Shown here: positions 1 to 7,600 of the stretch, one piece after another | How the letters are laid out: every line of letters starts with the position of its first letter | Numbering within the stretch: position 1 is the first letter of the stretch | Assembly: GCA_036524155.1 (NCBI GenBank) | Contig: DATDCV010000482.1 | Span: forward strand, 1 to 28,146 | Length of the DNA: 28,146 nucleotides | Source of the DNA: DATDCV01 sp036524155 | GTDB taxonomy: Bacteria; Verrucomicrobiota; Verrucomicrobiia; Limisphaerales; UBA8199 | Direction of reading: 5' to 3' | Position numbers and translations under genes: made by a program | Notes under the pieces: generated by a model | Database searches by the model: none | Seen by the model: the letters and a program-made list of their open reading frames with translations, nothing else | What the model was told of the DNA's origin: nothing

Positions 1-929
1 GCCGACGCAGCCCCAAGCGCTTGCCCGTTGAGGGGAGCAAAGTGCCTGGCGGAAAATTGAAGGCCGGCAGTTCCGAGCCAGGCGCTGAGTCGGGGCAGAT
101 CGTGCTTGGTACCGGGGACTTCCCAGTATTGATGTGGGAGATTCAATTCGGTCAGGGTGGCGTGCAGCGTGCGGTTGTTTTCGAGCAGGTAATCGTCGAG
201 CCCGACCAGCATCATAATGCCGATGCGTTCGCGGACCACGCTTGCGTTCGCGCGGGCGATCGTCGCCGGGTGATTCGCGAGGAACCGTTGCGGTTCCCCA
301 CCGAAGACGCGCTGGAGGATTTGTCGGCTGGCATCATCGGACTGCATGCCCTCGGCGCTGCGGTAACCGCCCGCAAAAGCAACTACGCTGCTAAAGAGAT
401 CAGGGTACTTCAGCGCCAGTTTCATCGCGCCGAATCCGCCCATGCTCATGCCCTGGATGGCCCGACCTCCCCGGTTCGGGATGGTCCGGTAAGTGGCGTC
501 GATGTACGGTATAAGTTCCTTGATGATGGTGGTCTCGGCCAGCCATTGACCGTCGGCCGAATCGCTGTAAAAGCTCATGCCGCCGCCGCTGACGTAGACG
601 AAGATGATAGCCGGGATGGCATTTGACCGAATGGCGGCGTCCACCGTCTGTGCCGGGAACTGGTCGTTGCTTTCGGAACAACCGCGGCCATGGAGCCAGT
701 AAACCACCGGGTAGTGCCTCGTGTTTCCAGCATCGGCATAGCCTGGGGGCAAATAGATGTTGTAGCCGACCCTGGTCTTCATGGATTGGCTGTCATAGAA
801 GCGGTGTTCCTCCAGCGCGAGCGGTTGCGCCGGCGGATTGTAAAACGACATGAAGGGCTTTTCCTCGGCGGCGAGTCCGGAACACCCTGTGAGGACCAGC
901 AGAAAGAGGCGGAACCAACAAATTTGCAT
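1..929 (-). CDS. Lipoprotein esterase, alpha/beta hydrolase (PF00756-like), 3' end beyond window
   Basis: The frame is open from the ATG at 929 to the left edge, giving 309 codons with no stop, so the C-terminus lies outside. Residues 1-16 form a short hydrophobic leader ending in the lipobox LTGC, predicting a lipid-anchored protein with Cys16 as first mature residue. The body has the alpha/beta-hydrolase order: a YWLHGRGCSES oxyanion-type segment near residues 76-86, the nucleophile elbow GMSMGGFGAMK with Ser162, an acid candidate in GLDD at Asp245/246, and the catalytic His276 in GTKHD. This matches the putative esterase family that includes feruloyl and acetyl-xylan esterases and S-formylglutathione hydrolase. 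With a lipoprotein signal, removal of acyl or feruloyl groups from plant-type polysaccharide is the most likely role. The substrate is inferred. The family call is secure; the exact specificity is not. Confidence 0.85.
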   Translation of the reverse strand, partial: MQICWFRLFLLVLTGCSGLAAEEKPFMSFYNPPAQPLALEEHRFYDSQSMKTRVGYNIYLPPGYADAGNTRHYPVVYWLHGRGCSESNDQFPAQTVDAAIRSNAIPAIIFVYVSGGGMSFYSDSADGQWLAETTIIKELIPYIDATYRTIPNRGGRAIQGMSMGGFGAMKLALKYPDLFSSVVAFAGGYRSAEGMQSDDASRQILQRVFGGEPQRFLANHPATIARANASVVRERIGIMMLVGLDDYLLENNRTLHATLTELNLPHQYWEVPGTKHDLPRLSAWLGTAGLQFSARHFAPLNGQALGAAS

Positions 930-1267
930 GCTATAAAACAGAATAGGGTCTTCCTCCGGAACGTCAACGCTGCCGCCCGGCTCCTGCGCCTTTGTTGAAC
1001 CCGGCCTGCCGTGATAATTTCGCAAGCCGTACGAACGCGCCGCAGATTGGAGACGCCGACGTAGAAGAATCCGAGCCCACGAAGGGTGGTACGAGGTCAA
1101 CGAATTGGCGGGCGGTGTCTCCCTCTCCTCCTCTGGAGGAGAGGGCAGGGGGAGAGGAGGCCCTTTACCGCTTCCCTCGCGCCGTTCATTGGCTGGCGAA
1201 GCGTTCAGACTCCGGTTGGCTTTCACCTGCTTTCGCCGGCGCCCGCAGGCGTTACGTAACGTCCGGC
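930..1267. other. Intergenic spacer without a convincing gene
   Basis: The short open frames here have no recognisable protein content, no good ribosome binding site and low-complexity translations. The only clear structure is the perfect inverted repeat at 1121-1145, listed separately, followed by a G-rich purine tract. I see no tRNA or riboswitch fold. The spacer holds the upstream region of the esterase gene at 929 and lies downstream of the DUF488 gene. Confidence 0.6.
1121..1145. repeat. REP-like perfect hairpin (11-bp arms, 3-nt loop)
   Basis: CCCTCTCCTCC at 1121-1131 is the exact reverse complement of GGAGGAGAGGG at 1135-1145, with TCT as loop. A perfect 11-bp arm at a fixed short spacing is not expected by chance in a window this size, although the purine/pyrimidine bias of the arms lowers that rarity. 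No T-tract follows on either strand, so it is not a canonical terminator. Its sequence style and intergenic position fit a dispersed REP-type element; no second copy was found in this window. Confidence 0.55.
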
Positions 1268-1663
1268 TTAAATGGCTTTGCTTAGAATCAGCTTCTTCAG
1301 CAAGTGGCGGTGGCAATGCGGTTCGTCCTCGGCGCATTGGCACATCAGGGTCACATGTTGGCGCCGGGCCAGCTCCTTGATTAGCCGCAGCGTGAACTTC
1401 TGCCCGTGGTTCCTGATGGTGGCATTGTCGCGATCCAGAGGTTGACTCTGAAACAGCTCAGCCTGGTAGCGCCGGGCGAACTCCAACCAGGTCATCCTGC
1501 CTGCCAGCATGGTTTTCAACAACTTTTCGCTCGGGCCGAGGTTGGCCATCCACACGTCGTAACGCGAGGTCGGCATGCCGCGGCCGCGAAAACGGGTTGC
1601 CAGGATTCGGAGGCCATCATTCCGGGTATCGATCGGGGAAAAGACGGATTTGGTTTTGAGCAT
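1268..1663 (-). CDS. DUF488 family protein
   Basis: This 131-residue protein fits the small DUF488 (PF04343) family. Visible family features are the TRFRGRGMPTSRYD segment near the N-terminus, the conserved WLEFARRYQAEL stretch, and the C-terminal cysteine/histidine signature MCQCAEDEPHCHRHLL at about residues 107-122, which resembles the C-x-E-x(4)-CHR motif of the family. The ATG at 1663 is preceded by GGAGA about ten bases upstream. Biochemical function is unknown for the family; the conserved Cys/His cluster suggests metal or nucleic-acid binding, but this is inference. The gene stands alone, divergent from the ACT-domain gene at 1799 across about 135 bp that must hold both promoters. The protein appears cytoplasmic and complete. 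Confidence 0.85.
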   Translation of the reverse strand: MLKTKSVFSPIDTRNDGLRILATRFRGRGMPTSRYDVWMANLGPSEKLLKTMLAGRMTWLEFARRYQAELFQSQPLDRDNATIRNHGQKFTLRLIKELARRQHVTLMCQCAEDEPHCHRHLLKKLILSKAI

Positions 1664-1788
1664 AGTCAGGTGATCTCCGCTGCGTTTAGTTGCTCCACAG
1701 CATGCCGTAGGTTCTCCCCGTCGTCCACCGGCGGTTACTTTGGTGCGAGTCTGAAGGATTCGCTTGCCATTGGGTGCTCGTCAGCGTA

Positions 1789-1792
1789 GGAG
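1789..1792 (+). promoter_or_regulatory. Ribosome binding site for the ACT-domain gene
   Basis: GGAG lies six bases upstream of the ATG at 1799, near-ideal spacing. It supports the start at 1799 over the second in-frame ATG at 1808. Confidence 0.6.
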
Positions 1793-1798
1793 CATCCC

Positions 1799-2344
1799 AT
1801 GCACCGGATGCTCGTGATGACGATTATTGGGCCGGATCGGCCCGGATTGGTGGAATCGGTGGCACAACTCGTCGCGCAGCATGGCGGCAACTGGCTCGAG
1901 AGCCGCATGTCGAGGCTCGGAGGACATTTCGCCGGAATCCTGCGTGTCGAGGTGCCAACCGAACGAGAGCGCCTCCTGGAACAGGCTCTGCACGGCCTTA
2001 AGGATCAGGGGTTGACCGTTGTCGCGCATCCCGACCAACCGCAGCCCGCGGCCAGCCAGGCGCGCACTAACGTGCTGGAGATCGTAGGCCAGGACCGCCC
2101 GGGCATCGTCCAGCAAATTACCCATGCTCTCGCGAACCACGGCGTCAACGTCGAGGAGTTGTTCACCGAATGCGCGAGCGCGGCCATGTCGGGAGAAACA
2201 CTGTTCAAGGCCCGCGCGCGGCTGAGCATCCCCGAAACCTGCAACACTTCCGAGCTGCGGCAGGAACTGGAAAAGATCGCGGCCGATCTCATTGTGGAGA
2301 TCTCGTTGGCGGACGTGGCTGCGACGGTGACGGCGAAAGCCTGA
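1799..2344 (+). CDS. Double-ACT-domain protein, GcvR-like
   Basis: The 181-residue product consists of two ACT domains. The first begins MLVMTIIGPDRPGLVE (residues 4-19) and the second NVLEIVGQDRPGIVQQ (residues 91-106); each has the G-x-D-R-P-G turn typical of ligand-binding ACT domains, followed by an amphipathic helix. The layout and length match the glycine cleavage system transcriptional repressor family (GcvR), which senses glycine in enterobacteria without binding DNA itself. No glycine-cleavage gene is present here. The stop codon is six bases before the URO-D family gene, so the two are probably co-transcribed and may act together. A regulatory or amino-acid-sensing role is likely; calling it GcvR itself would go too far. 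Confidence 0.85.
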   Translation: MHRMLVMTIIGPDRPGLVESVAQLVAQHGGNWLESRMSRLGGHFAGILRVEVPTERERLLEQALHGLKDQGLTVVAHPDQPQPAASQARTNVLEIVGQDRPGIVQQITHALANHGVNVEELFTECASAAMSGETLFKARARLSIPETCNTSELRQELEKIAADLIVEISLADVAATVTAKA

Positions 2345-2350
2345 TCGATC

Positions 2351-3520
2351 ATGAGCTTCAAGGAGACCTTGACACCGCGCCAGCGGGTGAACAAAGCCCT
2401 GAACCACGAAATACCCGACCGTGTGCCGATCGACCTTGGCGGGAACCAGACTGGCATCCATAAGAACGCTTACCGGGCCTTGGTTCGGCATCTCGGAATT
2501 GCCGACGAGGTGCGGATCATGGATGCGGTGCAGCAACTGGCACAGCCGTGCGAACAGGTGCTGGATCGGCTGCACGTTGATACGCGCTACGTTTGGGCCG
2601 GCGCGGCGGAGAGTTGGCGCGGCGGAATCGTGAAGGCTCAGCGGAGCGGGCGCAATTGGGAGGACCTCACCGATGAGTTCGGAGTGCGCTGGTCGATGCC
2701 TGAGGATGCCCCATATTTCATGGACATCACGCTGCATCCGCTGGCTAATGCGACCTTGTCGGACCTGAGCGACTATCCCTGGCCAAAAGGCGATGACCCG
2801 AGCCGGTTCGCCGGCCTGCGCGACCGCGCCCTGAAGCTGAAAACAGAAACGCCTTTCGCGGTCGTCAGCGGCATCTCAGGCGTGGTCTATGAGATTTGCT
2901 GGTACCTGCGGGGGCTCGAACAATGGTTTTGCGATCTGTTGGACAACACGGAGTTTTGTGAAGCCTTGCTGGACCAGACGCTCAAGTTCTGGATGGACTG
3001 GTTTCGGCTCTTCCTGGACGAGGTCGGGGATGTGGTTGACGTCATCATGATCGGTGACGACCTGGCAGGGCAAAACGGCCCGCTATTCAACCCCGCTATT
3101 TATCGTCACATCGTTAAACCGCGTCACAAACGCCTGGTTCAGTACATCAAATCCCGGACCCCGGCAAAGATCTGGTATCACACATGCGGCGCCTGCGCGG
3201 ATTTCATTCCCGACCTCATTGATAATGGGGCGCATGTACTGAACCCCGTTCAGGTCAGCGCCCGCAACATGGACCCGGACCGCCTGAAACGCCTCTATGG
3301 CGACCGAATCGTGTTCTGGGGCGGGGCGGTGGATGCCCAGCACGTCCTGCCGCGAGCCACCCCGCGCGAGGTCGCCGAGAACGTGCGCCGAAACCTGCAG
3401 GCCTTCATGCCTGGCGGCGGTTACGTGTTCAACAACGTCCACAACATCCAGGGCGAAGTCCCGCCGCAAAACGTGCTCGCGATGTACGACACGGCGTTCG
3501 AGTGCGGCTTTTACGCCTGA
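2351..3520 (+). CDS. Uroporphyrinogen decarboxylase/methyltransferase family protein (URO-D fold)
   Basis: This 389-residue protein has the URO-D TIM-barrel signature of the MtaA/CmuA-type branch rather than true HemE. It opens with TPRQRVNKALNHEIPDRVPID (split here only for recognition), carries a probable zinc site YHTCGAC with His277 and Cys279, followed by FIPDLIDNGAHVLNPVQ, and ends with the family segment GGYVFNNVHNIQGEVPP. Such proteins transfer methyl groups between methylated compounds, corrinoid proteins and thiols, or have unknown substrates; they are often expanded in Planctomycetes-Verrucomicrobia genomes. No corrinoid protein or heme gene adjoins it. No strong Shine-Dalgarno precedes the ATG; a six-base gap after the ACT gene suggests translational coupling. 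Length is normal and the gene appears intact. Substrate is unknown. Confidence 0.88.
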   Translation: MSFKETLTPRQRVNKALNHEIPDRVPIDLGGNQTGIHKNAYRALVRHLGIADEVRIMDAVQQLAQPCEQVLDRLHVDTRYVWAGAAESWRGGIVKAQRSGRNWEDLTDEFGVRWSMPEDAPYFMDITLHPLANATLSDLSDYPWPKGDDPSRFAGLRDRALKLKTETPFAVVSGISGVVYEICWYLRGLEQWFCDLLDNTEFCEALLDQTLKFWMDWFRLFLDEVGDVVDVIMIGDDLAGQNGPLFNPAIYRHIVKPRHKRLVQYIKSRTPAKIWYHTCGACADFIPDLIDNGAHVLNPVQVSARNMDPDRLKRLYGDRIVFWGGAVDAQHVLPRATPREVAENVRRNLQAFMPGGGYVFNNVHNIQGEVPPQNVLAMYDTAFECGFYA

Positions 3521-3521
3521 A

Positions 3522-4487
3522 TTACTCGCCGTAGGCCAGCAGGCCCTTCGCGATCTTCTCCGAAACTCGCAGCACCGTTCCATGCCGATGTCCATTCGGA
3601 AAAGACATCTCCTTCGAGCAATCTTCCCAGTGCCGTAGATCTTTCGACCGTACTGCGCCATAGAAATTGGGCTGCGCGTAGTGGTCGAAATACACGAGAT
3701 ATTCATCCTTTATCTTGATGGCCGAAGGGCCCTCGACCCAGTCCCCGGTGAACGGTTCGCTCGGCGGCCCGTAAGGCCCGGCTGCCTGGTCCGCCACCGC
3801 GTAGCGCAGGTTCTTTTTCAGCGGCTGCTTCCGTTCGTCCTTGAAGAAGAGGTAAAACCTGTTTTCGGCACACAGGAGCGTGGCATCAATGACGTTGAAG
3901 CCTGGGTCAAAGAACAACACCGACGGACTGAACCTCTCGAAATCTTTAGTAGAGGTGTAATAGACACGGTGGTTGTAGCCGTCATCGCCGGTCTGGTCGG
4001 TGCCCGGAAACTTTCCAGGAATGGTGCTCGACCAGAAAATCAGCCACCGGTTTTGGGCCTCGTCATAGAAGAGTTCCGGCGCCCAAATGTTGCGCGCGCC
4101 GGGTTCGTTTTCCATCACTGGAATCGCACGCTGCTCAGACCAGGCCACCAGATCCTTCGACGATGCGTAGCCGAAAACCTTCCCTTCTTCGGCAGTCCAT
4201 CCGGTCGTCCATACGAGGCGGAACACGCCGTCGGGTCCTTCCGCCAGGCACGGATCGCGCATCAGCTTGCCGCCCACTTCCGGCTTCAGGAACGATCGGT
4301 CCCCCTTCAATGCCCGCCAACGGTAGCCATTGGTGCTCACCGCCAGGCGCAGCCCGTCCTCACCGTTGCCGCGAAACGAGGTGAACAGGAAATATTCCCC
4401 TGCCACGGATGCCAAAGGCAATAACGCCGTCGACAGCATCACGCCCCAGCAGGAGCTCTTCAGTCGGTACCATCTTCTCGGTTGCAT
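3522..4487 (-). CDS. Secreted GH43-like five-bladed beta-propeller glycosidase
   Basis: I place the start at the ATG at 4487 because it creates a clear Sec signal peptide (basic RRWYRLK, hydrophobic core, cleavage near SVA-GE at residue 30). The open frame extends upstream to 4646, but that extension is not signal-like. The 321-residue product shows the GH43 (clan GH-F) pattern: a base candidate Asp78 in LMRDPCLAEGPDG, a pKa-modulating Asp201 in FNVIDATLL, and an acid candidate Glu252 in WVEGPSAIK, plus repeated blade motifs such as GYASSKDLVAWSE and YYTSTKDFERFS. Arabinosidase or xylosidase activity is typical of the family; substrate is inferred. It abuts the URO-D gene tail to tail with a single base between stop codons, leaving no room for a terminator between them. 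Confidence 0.85.
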   Translation of the reverse strand: MQPRRWYRLKSSCWGVMLSTALLPLASVAGEYFLFTSFRGNGEDGLRLAVSTNGYRWRALKGDRSFLKPEVGGKLMRDPCLAEGPDGVFRLVWTTGWTAEEGKVFGYASSKDLVAWSEQRAIPVMENEPGARNIWAPELFYDEAQNRWLIFWSSTIPGKFPGTDQTGDDGYNHRVYYTSTKDFERFSPSVLFFDPGFNVIDATLLCAENRFYLFFKDERKQPLKKNLRYAVADQAAGPYGPPSEPFTGDWVEGPSAIKIKDEYLVYFDHYAQPNFYGAVRSKDLRHWEDCSKEMSFPNGHRHGTVLRVSEKIAKGLLAYGE

Positions 4488-4536
4488 GCGCTCCGCAGTA
4501 TTGGGAGGCACGATGGGGAACGTCAATGCGTGACCT

Positions 4537-4653
4537 TTAGTGTCCCGCGATTCTGATTGTGGCACGTGGAGCGCGTTGGGTGTTGAGGATCTTGGATGCT
4601 GCCACCAGCGTGCCTTCATAGTCGATCTCTTCCACGCCGGGACCAAAGATCAT
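4537..4653 (-). CDS. Micro-ORF (38 aa), overlapping the giant gene's stop by ATGA
   Basis: An ATG at 4653 overlaps the stop codon of the 2300-residue gene in the ATGA arrangement common in coupled operons and reads 38 codons to a TAA at 4537-4539. The peptide begins MIFGPGVEEIDYEGTL and ends ATIRIAGH. It has a normal amino-acid mix and a modest bias to G/C at third positions, but I recognise no family and see no independent ribosome binding site. It could be a real coupled peptide, the decayed tail of an older gene, or chance. It fills the gap between the giant gene and the GH43-like gene. Confidence 0.25.
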   Translation of the reverse strand: MIFGPGVEEIDYEGTLVAASKILNTQRAPRATIRIAGH

Positions 4654-7600
4654 CGCACCCAGCGGACCCGGTAGAATCGGGCAGGGCTTTGGCCGGCCTC
4701 CAAATCGACCACGGTCGCCACACCCCCAGTGGCGGCGGTGACTTCCTGCAGTAATTGCCAGGTCTCCGTGGCCAAGTCGCTGCAGTACTCCACAAAATAC
4801 GTTTCGCCCCGAAACGCTTCAAAGTTCAACTCTAAAACGCCAGGGAAGTACTGAGCGCTGACTGCAATCGGTTTCAATACCTGAATCGTAAACTCCAGCA
4901 GCGTTTGGTTAGCGCCGCACATCGCCGAATCAGCCGCGAGGAATCGAACGGTGAACTCACCAGGCCCCTGTGCTGAAGAAGGAATCCAGCAAAAGGTTCC
5001 CTGAGCCGGATCAAAACTGCTGCCCTCCGGTAGAAGAGTGGCCTGGAGGCTGGCCGTTTGCCAGGGGACATCGAGATCGGCCACGGCCAGGCTCAAAGTA
5101 AGCGGCGTCTGTTGCTGAACCACTGGCCTGCCGGATATGACGATCGTCGGTGGCCGATCGGCGGCGGTGCCACCTGGGCTCCCGTTTACTGGCCCCGCGC
5201 GCCAGGACGCCGGGTCATTCCCAAATGACTCGATTGGCATTCGCTCGAGGCTGGTGCCCGACGCCACCTCCGGCCAGGGAGAATTGGTCCGGTAAGTCAC
5301 ATGATCCGCGCGATAATAAGGCACGGTTCCATCCGCTTCCGGTGTACCCGGTGTTAGTAGTTTCAAAGTCTCGCCATCATCGTCGAGTACCCCTGACCAG
5401 GGCCCCAGCACAGGCACCCCGGCAGGCACGCCGTACTGCGCGCGAAACGCTTCTGCGTTGGTGGCGCACACAATCATCGTCTCGCAGGGACCTAGCACTC
5501 TATCCGGCGGGAAAACAAAATCGCCCACGCCCTCAATCATCCAGACATTCGTCGGACGCGCAGGATCATAGAGCGTTACCGATGACCCGGTAATGTTCGC
5601 CAGCTCAACGAATTGCGCCCGGCCCGGACTTGGCTGGAACATGATTTCGCTGAAAACCACAGGGCCGACGCGGGGAAGGGCATTGATAACGCCGGGAGTG
5701 TTGGCCCGCAGCTCGGTGAAATCCAACTCGCCGTCTGAGCGCTGGAAGATCCCGAGCGACTCCTGCCGGTTGGCGGCTGGCAGCTCCGCGCTATCCAGAA
5801 ACCGGATGACATTGGTTCCGGTCATGCGGAGAAGCGCTACGTCACTGCCCAGTTCACTGAAAGCGAAGCCGAGCTGTGAGGCACTGAGCACCAGGTATCC
5901 TCCCGGTTGGATCACAGTATTCGTGGGAAAAGCCCACCGTGCTGGCAGGCCAAGGTTGTCTGTCAAGGTGCACCCGGTGAGGTCCGCTGGAACGACACCG
6001 GTGTTGAACAATTCGATCCAGTCGTCTCCGATGTTCGAGTGGGACAAGACCTCATTGATCCGGACCGATTTCGTGGAAACATCGAATCGCCCGGGGGAAC
6101 CGTGATAAAGAGAACTCGCCTTCCAGTGACGCCCATCGTTGAGATAGGCGCGCACCGCCTGGTCAGTCGCATCGGGGGGCGGTGGCGCGGCCAACTCTAC
6201 TGAACTTCCTTTGCCATCGGGGCGGGATGGCCAATCGCCCCCGGTCCCGTACCGCACAGAGGAAATCTCCAAGCCGTTGGATCCAACCAGGGAAATGATT
6301 TCTCCTGCATTATCCAGGTTGCCTACCCACTCGCCGGCGACCGTGACCCCGTCGAAATAGTACGGCGAATCCGGCGCCTGGTAACGCGCTGAAAACGCCA
6401 TCGCGTTTTCAGCGATGACAAGGAACGCTCCCGGCGCCAGAGCATATCCGTCAGGAAATATGAAGCGAACCGCGTTGCTCAGCGCGACGCCGGAAAGATC
6501 GAGAAGGTTCGTCGAAGCGTTCCACAGCTCGACAAATTCAAAATCATCACTCCCCGCGGGGTTATAGTTGATCTCAGTCACCAGGAGGTCGCGCGCGCCA
6601 GGAACGCGCCGAGGCACGACCAGGTAGCGTGGTTCGGCGAGCGCAGACCACGCGCCGGCGGTTGTCCGGACCCTCGCGCGGACCGTGAGGTCATTGGTCA
6701 CCTTCACCGCGCCGGCCACCCAAACGAGCGCAGTGGGCGAGATACCTCCTCCGGCCAGTCGCGGGTCGCTACCGTCGATTGTGTAATAAATCGGTCCGCT
6801 TGCAGAAGCGAGGCTGGGCGTAAAACCGTTAGTCACCAGGCCGCCATATTGATTGAACGTGGGCGGATCCAACGCGGGATACAGCCCGGCGTTGCGAAGG
6901 TATGCGAGCAACTGGCCGGTACGTGCTGGAAACAGATTCGCCCGGATTATGGCATAAGCCGATTCCCAGGAGGCGGGGGTGCGGTATCCCCATCTGGCGC
7001 ATTCGGCCACGAGGCTGTCCCGGACTTCCTGCATTCGGGCAGCCAGCCGCGCATCGTTCGCTGAGGGCGTGAGGGCGCCGCTGTTGAAAAAATGTTTGTA
7101 GACCCGGTCGGCCAGCAGGGTCTTGAAGTCGCTGTTGTTCTCCGTCACCAGCCCGCCGAATAGCCCGCCGGGACCGCTCCGCGTAGTGCGGTTCAAAGTC
7201 AACGCGTTGGTGCGCAAAAAGCCATCCGCGTCTCCAAGCCAGAATTTGAAGCCGCTACCCGCCGCGACGGTTCCACAAGAGCGGAATTCGGATTCCGCAT
7301 TGCCGTAGTTCCACAACAGCATGAAATCCACCAGGTGCGTCACATCCACGTATGAGCGCACTGCCTGGTAGGAGTTCCGCGTCGAACGGGCGTACTCCCA
7401 CGACTCCAGGTTGGGAGGGTCGGGGGTTCCCAGCACGAAATCGTCGCCCACGTTGTCGTTCCCGCGAACCACTACATAATCCTCCTTCACGCCCCCGAGA
7501 TAATCGGCCAAAAACCGATCCACCAGCATTTCACGGCAGTCGTACTGACCCCAGTAGACGCCATTTATGTAGAGATGAACGTACCGCCCATGCGGATTCA

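Noticed and set aside
21..626. 201-codon open frame on the plus strand
   Set aside because: It is the antisense shadow of the esterase, whose catalytic motifs are clear on the minus strand.
1250..1261. Perfect 12-bp palindrome CGTTACGTAACG just downstream of the DUF488 stop
   Set aside because: About seven perfect 12-bp palindromes are expected by chance in 28 kb, and nothing else marks this one as a site.
4488..4646. N-terminal extension of the GH43-like gene to 4646
   Set aside because: The internal start at 4487 gives a proper signal peptide; the extension would bury it behind 53 atypical residues.
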